Assembly: GCF_918797505.1 (NCBI RefSeq)
Contig: NC_092802.1
Location: forward strand, 6,653,480 to 6,717,479
DNA: 64,000 bases
Direction of reading: 5' to 3'
From: Bemisia tabaci
Lineage: Eukaryota; Arthropoda; Insecta; Hemiptera; Aleyrodidae
Position 1 is the stretch's first letter. Every line of letters begins with the position of its first letter. Made by a program: the position numbers and the translations under genes. Positions 33,279 to 45,280 of this stretch are shown here, in pieces. The notes beneath the pieces were generated by a model. The model was not told where the DNA came from. It did not search any database and saw only the letters and a list, made by a program, of their open reading frames with translations.

Positions 33279-36193
33279 GACCATCATGTAGGGGCAGCAG
33301 TGTTAGCATAGGTAGTCTCATAACGGATGACAGCCACTAAAAGTAGTGATTTACATAATCTAATCTTAATCTTTACCAATTTCTACCGTACTGAAGTTCC
33401 TATCCATTATGGTTAAATTTGATGAGTTCCTATCTATTATGATTAATGCAGCTCTTAGGGTGTGTTCATTCATTTGCTCAGTACATACATGCAAGTCCCA
33501 GTCCAAGACCATGAAAAATGTCCTTACATGACCTCTTATCTGTAAAATTAAACGTTGCCTTAAGAATTTTTTTGTAACATGAACACTCGTCGTGGTGTCT
33601 TCTTATTGCATTTGCTCCTTTTTTCAATGCAATAGCAAACATTGAACATAAATAGTAAATGATACACCATGAGAAGTTTTTTCAGCTTGATGGTCGGCTT
33701 CCGCAAGGTTATTGTACTGTCTGGTGAAATGATTTTTTATTTAAGTAGGTACTTATTTATTGAATGGTAAATTATAACGCAAGAGAAAGTATATTTTGGT
33801 TATTTTTCTGCCAAGTGTTTGAGAAATTTTTTTTAAAAAGTTAAATGTAATGAAAATGAAATGACTTATGTTTGGGATGCATAAGGCTTTAAAAAAATAT
33901 TCTTCATGAGACATCATTTGTGAGATTACTGTTTACTGACAGAGGCTGAAATTTTTCCAAGATATATTTTTTAAATAAAATGTATGAATGAAAAATAAGT
34001 CCAAAAACAAAAGGGATTTTGAGCTCAGACGGCAAGTCATTGTACATAATTGTAATTTTATGTTTGATATTTCTGTATGTGGACTCCAATTTAAATTAGA
34101 ATCTAGCGTCGTTATCCCTAGATATTTTGCTTCTCAGACATCTACAGTGACCACCCTCACAGTCCGTCTGATGTACCTGTAAGTAAAATAAAGTTTTCTG
34201 GCAACGTGTCGCCTTGTAAGACAAAAGGAAGGCATATTGACTTGCTTGTGTTGACTAAAAGCAAACCAAGGGACAACAGTGGTTTTCAAGGTGCTATCTT
34301 TTTCTTATTTTTTGTCATCTAAATTGATTTTTTGTTTTCAATGTTCTGAAGTGATTTCAATTTTAAATTTATTGATTAAATACATGAATAAAATCTAAAA
34401 GCTCTCCAGTTTTTCATTGAGTTCTTTTGTCACCTTCACCTTTTTTAGGAAGGGCTGAGAATCTTGAGACACTTGGACAATTCAGCTACAATCGTTTCTC
34501 TGTTTCTGAATCGCAAATCGCACAGAACCGCACCAAAAACTGTGCTAAAAATTTGTTACAAATATTTGCCGCATTGCTGAACTTTCGAAGTTCAGGTGGC
34601 CAAAATAACAGAAAAGGCTAATACTAGCTCAATCTTAGCAATGAAGCATCATATCTCTATTTAAATTTGTAGCCCCACTTTTATAATAACTTTTAATATT
34701 ATGTTCATTTATTCGTCATCCTTTTGTGTATGAACAAAGTTTTTTTAAATCAAAGCGAAGGATGAAGCAACTCTAAGCTAATTTTGGAACTGTCCGGTGA
34801 AAGTTTCCTTGTATTGTTTTGCAAATAATTGTTTAAAATTAACAAAATGAAAATGACGGAACTGCAACTAAACGTCACACACACTGGTTTCCTCAAATGA
34901 ATCTCGAAAAAGTAGTCAAGAAGAATTACACCTACATCTCCTGATGATTAGACGAAAATTATTTATCTAATTAAAATATGTTTAGCATTTCTAGGAGCAT
35001 TCTCTCACTCTTTGGCTTCTTAATTAAAGGCTACTCAAATGGAAAATTTTGCGTGAACCTCTACTGTCCATCTATTATTTCAGGAACATTTAAATCACCA
35101 GTCTTCTTCCAACACAGCATAAATTAATGTCTCCTTATTGAATTGTGGTACTTCATCTCAATCAAGGGTAAATCATTAAAGGAGAAAAAGAAACTAAAAG
35201 AATATTTGTACATCACCAATTAATGAGACACCTGTTTATTGTTTTTACCGCCACTGGGAGGCATCGTCGAGAATTTTAAAGGTCCTTTGGTGATGGGTGG
35301 TATATCAAACAATTCTGGAATTTCGTATTCGCTTGTTTCATAGGAGCTGTACAACATTAAGACTGTCAGCAGATCTTTCCCGAGTCAGGCTCTTGGCTGC
35401 TACAAAGTCTCATAGCTTTAAATCATCTTGAACTGAGGAAAGATCTGAAAACGTCCGTAAACCTGCTGTCCATACTGAGCACAAGTATTACACAATTGGT
35501 GGGTGTAAGTGCTGATTATGCAACTGACATGATGATTCAGCAAGAAAGCACAGACTCAATAACTGATAAGAGAACTGCGAGACTCCTTGGGTAGACGATA
35601 TCTTCAGATATGAAACTCAATAATTTAAATTGATAGCGTCACTCCAATTGAGCTGCACTGAAGAGTAACATGGGTGCACAGTCTTTAGGCAAAATATGAG
35701 AAATTTTCGTTCCTTTAAGCAGAATCACACATGGTTTGTTTCAAATGAAAAGTACCAGAAAAGGAAACAATCAAAACAGTGAGGGATGCAAGAGGCCTCA
35801 TCAGTTGAGGTTCATTTCCAATTGGGTCTCCGGTGAAGACTCATTGAGATATGGCAAGTTGAGAAAGAAACACGTATTGATCCAAAGTTTTTTTAGGTCC
35901 ATGTTAAATTTGATGATAAAAGCACGAAAAGAAAACAGACAGAAACACATTGTAGAAGTGTAGAACCGAGGATATTAACACACCAGGATCCAGAAACAAC
36001 GTCCAGGAACATCCCGAAATTAGAGATCAGAGGTTATGTTTAGTAAATAAATGATAATGACGAGACGAACTTGAAATAAACTATTATTTAAATCAATTTA
36101 ATTACTTGAAGCACCAGCATAAGTTTTGAGTAAAGCAAAGGAGAAACTGCGATAACTGGATGCAAATATTGCAAATTACCGCAGTGCAGAGGT
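33279..36193. other. 3' region of the P-like element
   Basis: 3'UTR and AT-rich DNA up to the right terminal repeat. No further exon recognised. Confidence 0.4.
33974..34392 (+). promoter_or_regulatory. Candidate poly(A) signals of the transposase
   Basis: AATAAA hexamers at 33974-33979, 34187-34192 and 34387-34392, about 0.7-1.1 kb after the stop. Which is used cannot be told. Confidence 0.4.
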
Positions 36194-37096
36194 CGGAAGT
36201 TTGTTTTCCCCCAGATTACATTGGCTCATATGGAGGAATCGAAAATCGGCATTTTTCAAATGTTCGCGCCAACGCCGAAGTGGCGCGGAGAAGACCGAGC
36301 GTTTTGTCGATTTTGACTGTGCTGTGTTAAAGGAGCATACCTTCGTTTCACTTACCTTGGTGCGAATAGACTTTTTAGTGGTTAAATGACACGAAAATTA
36401 CGATGCTCACATTAAAAAAGTCTGAAATACACTCCTTACTGCGCAATTTGCGTTGTCAGAAACGCGCTTTTTCAAATTGCCCGCGTCTGGGGGCAGTTTT
36501 CTAACGGAAACAATTATTAACGGCAACTCGCGGCTATTTCCGGTCAACTAAAACTGACAACATAACCTAAAAATCGGAGCTCGTGGTATCGTGAAATGAA
36601 ATGTAGAAGGATTGCGTTGGATATTTAAAAGTTGATCGATTTGGTTACTGCATAAAGCGTATATGGACCACTATAAGAGATCACGTTGGGTTTGTAAACA
36701 AACTGAAGGAAAAAATAACAACAACAACAACAACGACTCGACATCTTCCGGAAATCACCGAGCCCGCCGTTTGCTCGTTTCCGGTGATTAGAAAACTGCC
36801 CCCAGACGCGGGAAATTTGAAAAAGCGCGTTCCTAACAACGCAAATTGCGCAATAAGGAGTGTATTTCAGACTTTTTTAATGTGACCATCGTAATTTTCG
36901 TGTCATTTAACCTCTTAAAAAGTCTATTCGCGCGGCTGTATCTCTTGCATGCAACAGGCCCATTATTGAATATCTTCGTAAGTGGTTGATTTCGGTAATT
37001 TTTGTTGTGCGCATCGTGTTCTGCGTGAAATTTCAATTACGAAACAAGTATCATAATGCTGAAATTCGTACCGTGTCTAGTGGTCCATTATTATCC
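36194..37096 (-). repeat. Right terminal inverted repeat of the P-like element
   Basis: Inverse of 23738-24373, split by the MITE at 36362-36930. It shares GGCCTGTTGCATGCAAGAG and neighbouring blocks with the left arm. Confidence 0.65.
36362..36930. mobile_element. MITE inside the right transposon arm
   Basis: Inverted arms 36362-36504 and 36788-36930 (GCGAATAGACTTTTT, GCGTCTGGGGGCAGTTTTCT), nearly identical over 143 bp. The centre has a short CAA/AAC run. Absent from the left arm. Related to the foldback at 29174-29790. Confidence 0.7.
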
Positions 37097-37262
37097 TTGA
37101 AATTTTCAGACTTTTTAGATCAAATTACGGACGAAATCCCGTGAAAGATCAGAGGAGAATCATTCACAAATTTTCCTGAAAATTCGTGATTTGTCGGAGA
37201 AAATTTGGTAACGCCTGATGGCTTATACGGCGTTATTCCTCAGCACGGCAGCAATGCAGCAT
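37097..37262 (+). mobile_element. Right half of the split MITE S
   Basis: CCTTGAAATTTTCAGACTTT continues the 42345 copy from where 23737 stops and ends CGGCGTTATTCCTCAGCACG. Confidence 0.55.
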
Positions 37263-37285
37263 AGGTGTGCAGTTCAAGGCCTCGA

Positions 37286-37432
37286 ATGATCGATTATCGA
37301 TATTTCCCCACTTGAAACTGTGGCAAAGAATCGATCAATAAGATGTCCGCTGCGAACACCTTGTTCATCGATCCTTTGCCATTTGTTTAAATGGCAGATC
37401 TATCGATACATCGCAAAGCACGCCCGCCGCTG
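37286..37432. mobile_element. MITE family B, diverged
   Basis: AAAGAATCGATCAATAAG and ATCTATCGATACATCGCAAA are kept; the terminal CCAGTGG is lost. Confidence 0.6.
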
Positions 37433-37545
37433 CTATTTATTCATGCAGTCCTTGAATAGATAAACCCAACCTGACCGAGGATGCACTAAATAACTTCAGT
37501 CGTAGCTGCATCAAAGCGAGGGTACATTTCCTCCTCTCTTCTTAA

Positions 37546-37971
37546 GGCCTTGTCTCCACGAGCCGTTTCGCGAGATTTGTCCCAGGGAAAAATCCCACTT
37601 ACGAAGTTGGGAAAAATAGGTATTGAGTTAATCAATATTTTTCCCAGTACCAAGTATGGTACTTGTACCCCTAGGACCCACCGAGAGAAGAAGAAGAAGT
37701 GAAAACGAATTGTGCGATATTTTATTCATTACTACATTGTTCATGTTTGTTTAGTTAAAAAATGTGTCTAATTGTCAATTGAGTGCAATTATTATTTTAA
37801 TCCCGGTCAAATACCCGACTTTAACTAATTTATCTTCCCGCGCAAATTAGTCGCAGGACTGCAAAGAGCCCCGTCCCGTGGAGACGGTAACTGGGAAAAA
37901 TCCCAGAAGTTTCATTCCTGCGATTCGAACTTGGGAAAAATCCCATGAAAACGTCCCGTGGAGACAAGGCC
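37546..37971. mobile_element. PIF/Harbinger-type MITE with TAA duplication
   Basis: GGCCTTGTCTCCACG ... CGTGGAGACAAGGCC ends, flanked by TAA at 37543-37545 and 37972-37974. The GGGAAAAATCCCA motif repeats inside. Superfamily inferred from the 3-bp duplication. Confidence 0.7.
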
Positions 37972-37982
37972 TAAGGTTCCCT

Positions 37983-38127
37983 CCAGTGGCGTGGCGTGCT
38001 TTGCGATATATCGATTGATCTGCCATTTAAACCTACGGAAAAGGATCGATAAACAGGGTGTTCGTAATAATCGATTCTTTTTCATACATTCTAATGGGGA
38101 AATATCGATATCACGCCTCGCCACTGG
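37983..38127. mobile_element. MITE family B
   Basis: CCAGTGGCGTGGCGTGCTTT start, CGCCACTGG end. Confidence 0.7.
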
Positions 38128-38769
38128 TTCCCCCACTCCAACTCTCACAGCATGTTTCGCCGTGCGCTTCGCGGGGATGCTATGGGGTGGTTCGTTTTCA
38201 TTTCCGCTCGCCAATCGAAAACCGCGCAACGTGCACACGAACTTCGCTCAAATACGTTGTTTTTGCGGCTCGTCTCAAAGCGTCCCGGGATAAAGGCCCG
38301 GTAAATGAGCAAAAAGCATCGACTGCTAGCGCCTTTGTCGCCACGGTTCCAAGTTCCTTATTAACGCACCGTTTTTTGCTCGATTTCCTACGCCCCAGAC
38401 GCTTTTAAGCGACTCCGCGACGGTGCCAAACTCCAAGGGACTCCCGCGACGTATGCGGGATATTTTGACCGATACGGCAACCTGCAGCTCATCTCGTAAA
38501 ATGTCACCAAATTATTCAAAAGCGAGACGATTCGCGAAGGTTGAGGTGAGGTCACCCTCAAAGGTCTTCAAAAGGAGACGCCAGTGAAACATAGCGACGT
38601 AATTTCGAGATGGCGAAAAGCCGAGCCGTATTTTATCCCCTTTCATGGTGGGCCTTAATCCGTCTGGAAGTAACGCAAGACCATTCGGATGATTCTTAAC
38701 TCGCGCAGAGCCTTTAGAGCACGGAAGCATGCAGTAGCGATGCCAACAAGTTAACAACACTGTTAATAC
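38128..38769. other. No gene; moderately GC-rich
   Basis: Several CG dinucleotides, but no recognised exon or repeat. Confidence 0.3.
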
Positions 38770-38884
38770 TCCATTTAAATCCGTTGAATATATCGATTCA
38801 AGGTGAGGCAAGCTGTCAGGCTGTCTTACCTAGAATCGATTGTTTAGCATAGATTTAAATGGAAAAAAACTGTGTTGCCAACTT

Positions 38885-39265
38885 GCAAGGATCAACAATC
38901 GAAAACACAGGAAAATGCGGAAACAAGGCTAAAATACAAAATACAAAGGCAGTACGTTTCGGTATCTTACGGTACCATTTTCAACTGCTAAAATAGAATT
39001 AAAAATAAAAAAGAAATTAAAATAAAAACCAGCAAACGGCGTTACATGGTGAAATTGGTATTGAAGTAAGGTTATTATGATAAGGTCTTATTTCAATACC
39101 AATTTCACCATGTAACGCCGTTTGCTGGTTTTTATTTTAATTTCTTTTTTATTTCTAATTCTATTTTAGCATTTGATAATGGTACCGTAAGGTACCGAAA
39201 CGTCCTGCCTTTGTATTTTGTATTTTAGCCTTGTTTCCGAATTTTCCGTTGTTTTCAATTGTCGT
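38885..39265. mobile_element. Foldback MITE with nearly identical arms
   Basis: AAACCAGCAAACGGCGTTAC and the neighbouring 130 bp pair with the inverse at 39112-39260; centre near 39070. Arms differ at only a few bases. Confidence 0.8.
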
Positions 39266-39289
39266 TTCCGTTTCGGGCTGCTTTTACAT

Positions 39290-40235
39290 CCCTGGTAAAA
39301 AATTGGCAGTAGAATCTGTGTTCCAAAATACCATAGACCTACGGCCGCGCCGGCTGTAAGATTTCCAATAGCTTCCATAGCCGGCTGAACAATTTCTTAT
39401 AGCCTTTTATAGCCGAAGGCTACTAAGCAACTCGCAGCCAGACGATAAAATGTATGCTAAACTAACTAATTACGGATGCTAGGACTTGGTGAGTTTTTGG
39501 ACCACTGCTCTCTTTATGGGCCGTAGTATCTTGATTTATTTTGCAAGGAAAGCTCCGTACTTGTGATGGATTCCTGCCATTCCTAATATATTAGAGCGCC
39601 TTCAGTTTCGTATGATACTGGGCAATACCTCTGGTGTGAAATAGTTGCTTCAGGCGCAGTAGCACGCTGCGGTGCGGCAGCCAGCGTGGAACGCGGCGCC
39701 TACAAACCTAACAGGGATACTTCACGCGTTGCGCAATGCGTGAAGTATCCTTGTTAGGTTTGTAGGCGCCAGTTCGTCGCCGCTCCGCTTTGTGTTAGGC
39801 TCTAATATTTAATCTGGCGGAGTCAGCGTTATTCAACTCATGATTTTGAAATATTTGCACATCCTGTATGGATTATTCTCGTTTTAATTGATGAAAAAAA
39901 ATATGTATTAGAGGAAAATATAACGTGTGTTTTGTAAATATTAAGGTGGTTCCGTATCAAACTTAATGATTTCCAAAGCACACGAATTTCTACACAATTT
40001 CTTACAGCCGTTTATAATCGATGGCGAAAAAGCAACAGCCAGGCGATAAAGTGTAAAGCCCGGCGATAGGAACTACAGCCCGGCTGCATAATTTTTTATC
40101 GCTCCGTATAGCCCGGCCTTATGATTTTCTCCGCATTCTACAGCCAGCTATATGATTTTCTGTAGCCTTCTCTAGCGGGCAATAAGAATTCCTATGGCAT
40201 TTTGAAACGCAGCTCTTATCGCCAATTTTTACGGG
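39290..40235 (+). mobile_element. Family D foldback element, copy 3
   Basis: Same orientation and content as copy 1; hairpin at 39694-39771. Right end slightly decayed (TTTTTACGGGA). Confidence 0.8.
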
Positions 40236-40301
40236 AGATTCTCTTTGTTTTCCACTTGCAAGGATCGCTCCTGGAAACATCCCAAGTCAGCTTCCAAGAA
40301 A

Positions 40302-40427
40302 CTGGACGTAATTAAATCAAATGGGCCTATATCTACTCTGACATGAGCTCTGAGATATAAGAGTATATGCATGAGTGGGCTCATGTCACAATGTATATAG
40401 TTCCTTTTAATTTAAATTATTCCAATT
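40302..40427. mobile_element. MITE family C, diverged
   Basis: CTGACATGAGCTCTGAG and GGGCTCATGTCACAATG form the centre. Confidence 0.6.
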
Positions 40428-40442
40428 ATCAGAAGGAAAATG

Positions 40443-40700
40443 CTGGTGTGCTGAGGAAAAACGCAGGATGAGCCTTTTGGCGTTGCCATATTTCATTCGC
40501 TGGTTAATGAATCTACTGGGAAAATTGTTAATATTACTTCCTATTTTCCAAAGAATTTTCTTCACGACTGAGCTTATCCTATTACTCTTAATGTGAGCTC
40601 AGTTATATGAACATTTTAAGGAGAAAATTCAAAGAGTTTCTCAAAAATTAATGTATTAAGAGGGGAAATTTGGCAGCGACTGTCCACACGGCGTTCTTTT
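40443..40700. mobile_element. MITE family S
   Basis: GGTGTGCTGAGGAAAAACGC start and a degraded inverse (CCACACGGCGTTCTTTTT) end. Confidence 0.6.
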
Positions 40701-41640
40701 TTAATGGCAGGTGGAGCACTATCGAATCGGCGATCCACACTCTACATGCTTTCATTTTGAGAGTATTTTCGAATGTGAAAAATTCCATGCGTATCACAAA
40801 CTCGATTCATTTTCAATCCTCTGGAATTTTCACGATCCTGAATGTTCGATCAGTATTGGAAGAGGAATCTTTTTAAATGACGTTAGCGGTAGTTAGTGTG
40901 ATTGAAAACCCGTTCAAATATTTCGGAGTAAGGAGGTCAAATGAAATTGAACTAAATTAATGTTGCAATAGGGTGTTTCAAAAAAGAGTTTTTTTTTTTA
41001 AACGCACTAATGTTGCGAATACCCTGTGAAGAGTGACGGCTCAAAAAATGATGAAAAAACAACAATAGACCTAAAGGTTGAAAGTGAATTTTACCGAGGG
41101 ACCAATTGTAGAAATGATAGGAAAGACAGAAAAGATGGAATAGGATATGAGGTTGTGAAGTGAGACAAGTGAAGAGCCGTAGCGACCCCCCAATTTGCCT
41201 TGGCTCGGAAAATGAGAGTGAGAAGAGAAAGATTTGAGGTGACTGCAAAATTGATTTAATGATCTGAAAGAGATCCTGCTTGGAGTTTTTATTTTTACCA
41301 GACTCAGAGTGAATCGGCTACTATCCTTGGATAGGAAACCTGAAGGGTTACCAGGCGTATAGTACACCGGCTTCTGCAATGAGCAGGAAAACCAGAAGGG
41401 TTTGAATATTGAGAGCTATGTGCTATTGCACTTATTATTAATTCCAGATTCCGAAGAATTGGCTTCTCCAAATTGGAGGTGGTATACAAACTGTATGAGT
41501 CCGAAATAGAGATGACTTGAATGTGAATAATTTTGAATGCTTGAAAAGATGAATTTGCTTCGTTCTGTGTAATGATGACCGCTAATGCTTGACCTTGGTG
41601 CCAATATAACGGGAAACTGAACTTCGGTCTTGATCCAAAA
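40701..41640. other. No confirmed gene; possible transcribed leader
   Basis: Minus-strand ORFs of about 100 codons (41648-41071) have no recognised domain. If the promoter at 41787 is real, this is its transcript. Confidence 0.3.
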
Positions 41641-41739
41641 AACGCCAATTTCTTGCTGAGCTCCTTAGGATGTTTCTTCAGCTGCTTGCTTGGCTTGATT
41701 TGACTTGATCCTTGTTGAGAGCTTGAGAGTGAGGTGCTT

Positions 41740-42060
41740 CTTGGTCGACTGCTGCATTCAGAGTGAATTGATTAGCGACTTGCGGGTATATTTATATGCA
41801 GATTTCCTTTGTGTGCGAATGCGGGAAACCAACTTGCTTGTGATTGGTCGGTTGGCGAAGCAAGAGTGAATTGGGCGGGAAAGCTGCCGCTGGCCACTGA
41901 ATTTGTATTGCGCGGGCTCTGTTGTAGCGAAGTTCAAATCTCGTGCGCCGCGGTGACTTGTGATTGGCTGCGGTGGATACTGCGCTTGCGCGCTGACTCG
42001 TCATTGGCGGCGGCGCTTGCGTGCTGCTGAACAAAGGATCTCATTACTTCGCGGTTGAAA
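41740..42060 (-). promoter_or_regulatory. Candidate TATA/CCAAT promoter, minus strand
   Basis: Minus strand reads TATAAATA at about 41796-41788, with several CCAAT boxes upstream (for example CCAATCACAAG twice), and an A/C-rich leader with CAAG repeats begins about 30 bases downstream. Could instead belong to a solo LTR. No coding sequence confirms it. Confidence 0.35.
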
Positions 42061-42344
42061 GTTGACGTCTAGTGCAGAGTTGTTCGCCCGATCACCAAGG
42101 TTAAGCTACATTAATCGTAATGCTTGAAATGGAGACCGTTTGGGAACATCGCAATTTTACATCATTTTACACGTTTTAATTTTGTGAATTGGTCTGATAT
42201 GAGTTGAGAATGCTGAGAAATTGATTTTAAGAACTTATTATAATTATTATTATTTTTTATAAAGTGGAAATCAGACACCCTGAAAATGAGATGTTACGGC
42301 TTGATTTCGTGACGGCTCAGAGGTTAGAGGAACGGAAAGGGGGA

Positions 42345-42605
42345 GATCGGCCGTGCTAAGGAAAAACGCCGCATGAACACTCGAGAGTTGCCAAATTCCT
42401 CCGCATAAAACATGTATTTGTGAGGAAAGTTATTCAAATTTTCTTCTTGAAATTTTCAGATATTTTAGATAAAATTGCAGACAAAATCGTCTGAAAAATT
42501 CGACAAAATATATTCCCAATTACCCCAGTAAATTGAGTCGCTCTTGCAGAAAATCAGGCAACGTCTAAAAGCTCATACAGCGTTTTTCCTCAGCACCGCA
42601 GAGAT
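42345..42605. mobile_element. MITE family S, best copy
   Basis: CGTGCTAAGGAAAAACGCCG start, inverse CAGCGTTTTTCCTCAGCACC end. Confidence 0.75.
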
Positions 42606-42899
42606 ACAAGAGTAGGGGAATATGCCAAGAGTAATTAACGTAATCTGTAAAAGCTCGTAATTAAACTAGCAAATACGAGGCCGACAAATGAAGTTTGCGT
42701 CTGGCGGCCGGGGGGGGGGGGGGGAGAGGTTGTGGGGTGAGGGGAGATGAGAGAGGGTGAAAGGGCGCAGGGATGTACAAATGAAGTGCAATTAAAGAAT
42801 ATAAAAATTTTAAATTTGGAGTGAGACGATGAATGGAGGCGGTGCTGAAAGCTCGTTACACCCTTAACTAGTCCCAAGCTCATTCGTGAGACGCACATG

Positions 42900-43680
42900 G
42901 GGCGAGTCGATCAAAATAAGAGAAAAATGTCATCGAAATATCAATATGGGTCAATTTTGCCGGTCAGCGAATCGTATTTTGATGCTTGATTCTTGTAGAT
43001 TAGCCAAAAATAATAAGATCTGCCCAAGCACCAACTTTCTACGTTCAATGCTAACCGAGACTTTCGCGCCCTTTGAAAAGTCAGGTTTTGACGTCATCCA
43101 TTGCGGTAGTGACACCTTTGGTTTCTTCCACCTTGTTTTCATCAGTCGCACAGTGGATCGAGTCAGTAGGAGAGTTGGGGGAAAATGTGTCAACTTTTAA
43201 CGCTTCTTCTAACAACGTTTATACAAACTTTAAGGTTCCAAAATTGGTTTCATTGGTTGTCTCGTGTATTCTCCCTTTTGAAACACCCCTTAAAATTTAA
43301 AATTTCACGAAAAAAGCATCAAATTTTGCAGTTCTAGTCAAAAATTTCATTTCCGACCTCTCTGATTGACTCGGCCTTCTGTGAGTCGGTGTGACGCACA
43401 TTTGCACTGATTATTTAACGCGAAATTCGGATGAAAGTAAGAGAAGAAACCAAGGGTGTCACTATTGCGGTACATGACGTCAAAACCCGACTTTTCAAAG
43501 AGCGATGTCTCACTTAATAATGGACGCAGAAAGTTGCTGTTTGGACGGATTTTATTAATTTTAGCTGATCTACAAGAATCAAGCATCAAAACACGATTTT
43601 CTGATTAGCGAAATTGACCAATTGTTTCAAAAATCTCTGAAAGGATCATCTTTCATTCGCTCACGAAAAATCGACTCAAA
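42900..43680. mobile_element. Foldback of about 780 bp
   Basis: GATGCTTGATTCTTGTAGAT at 42980 pairs with 43562-43587, and AAAGTCAGGTTTTGACGTCA with 43474-43498. Confidence 0.65.
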
Positions 43681-44004
43681 AAGCGAGCTGAAGACCGAAA
43701 AGCAAGGGGCTGATATTATTTCTCGATCACTGAAGATAGTCGACCTTTCCTGTTAGTTTTGCCTCCCTCAGAAAAATTGTCTGTTGTACTTGCCCAATGA
43801 ACTGTATACGCGATTCTGTTTAACATTAAAGGATTACGATGGTGTAAATGCAAAAGCGCGTACCTCGATTTTTGACAGTTTTGAGTCAGCTGCATGAACG
43901 GGTTGTTGAAGATGTCGTCTAGCTGCCAGCAAGAGATCGACGAACAAAATCGGTAAGTCGTCTAAAACCGCAGGACATTTTTCGGGTGAGTTGGGTTCAG
44001 TGGA

Positions 44005-44810
44005 TGACAGGTGGGGCAGCCTCGAGGGTTGGGTTCCTTGAATGCCAAGGGGGGCAGCCCCCGGGGGTTGGACTTCTTCGATGCCAGGTGGGTCAGCCCC
44101 GGAGGCTGGGCTTATTGGATGCCAGGTTTGTCACTCCTTGAGGTTTTACACCCGAAAAAACACGTATAACGTTGTTGAAATTCGTACCCTGTAGTTTAGG
44201 GCAATGATTTGCCTTCAATTAGCTAGCTAAGCAAAATGACTGCTATGACGCACGAATAGTGGTATCAGAATTTTGCATAAAGATTACTCACTGGGTTGAA
44301 GGCGCTCTTTTGTATTCTTTGTGAGTGGTATTGCATAATGACGTTCCCCAAAAATGTTCATCATTTTGGAGTCTTCAATCGAGCCGTAATTTTGAAAAAT
44401 GCCGATGAACATTATTTTACGTTCAATGATTTTTTTTGTCGGCGAGTCTTATCTGAGAAAGGGGAGTCCAAACGAACGGTTCTGATTGTGATTTTTAAGT
44501 CGTCTTGATTTGGTTATCATGCGATGCAAAATTGAGAGAGTCGTCGTTTACAGGATCGCAACTTGCTCAAAAGCGGTTGCGAATTCAATAAGTATCGCAC
44601 GGATAAAATGAGGTTTCGACGATGAACTGTGAACTGTGTAAGCGTGAGACTCATTTTTCAGTCTTTTAATGATCCAAATCCGCCAACAACAGGTTTAAAA
44701 TACCAATTGCAAAAATGCGTATCTCGTTCTTAATGATGCCGAAAACGCGAATCTCGGCAATTTCTGCTGTATTTTCTAACAATCCGAGAAATTATTCAAA
44801 ATGCGGATAA
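44005..44810 (+). repeat. Dispersed repeat U, copy with few minisatellite units
   Basis: Homologous to 21500-22310. Its left end holds about three units of a 40-odd-bp GGCAGCCCCCGG repeat in place of the large array. Confidence 0.6.
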
Positions 44811-45047
44811 AGTCTGGAAAATCACATTATTCTCGCTATCCTCAAGAATTATAACCCTTCTACTAACAATAAAGAGGAATGTAGACAGTTTTTTACTCTC
44901 CTAGGAAATCGTGTATTCCGAGATACGCACTTCTGCAGTCTGCACTTTCACCATTGCATTGATTAGGTCGGTACATAAGAATGAATGGCACCTTCAATTC
45001 ACTGATAAATGCGGCTCAAGGATGCTTTGCTTTATGAAATAAAGCGT

Positions 45048-45280
45048 TCACTGGAAAAAAAAAAAACACATTGGATCTAGAGTCCAGACTCTTGAAAACA
45101 TTAAAAAGAAAACATACTCTTGATTCAATCAGATTTTTGCTTAAATCAAAAGGAAATCCGCTCAAATTAAGGGGCTTGGTTCTTGATTTAAGCAAAAATC
45201 CGATTGAATCAATAGTATTTCTTCTTGTCGATGTTTTTAAGAGTCTGGACTCTAGATCCAATGTGTTTTTTTTCCAGTGT
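45048..45280. mobile_element. MITE family A
   Basis: TTCACTGG(A)n start, TTTCCAGTGT end, complete palindrome. Confidence 0.8.

Larger units (their letters stand above)
23738..37096 (+). mobile_element. P-like DNA transposon, about 13.4 kb, with long inverted termini
   Basis: Inverted repeats flank the THAP transposase. Outer end TAATGGACCACTAGAC at about 23741 pairs with its complement near 37090. The inner part at 24168-24373 (AAGGTAAGTGAAACGAAGG, AATCTGGGGGAAAACAAAC) pairs with 36194-36362. Each arm is interrupted by a MITE (23863-24167 and 36362-36930). Without these the arms are about 330 bp. Exact ends and the expected 8-bp target duplication could not be fixed. Confidence 0.6.

Noticed and set aside
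41071..41648. Minus-strand ORFs of 102 and 114 residues
   Set aside because: No domain, no start context and no splice support; kept only as a possible transcript.
42635..42898. 87-residue minus-strand ORF with a Pro run
   Set aside because: The proline run is the poly-G tract at 42705-42724; no motif.
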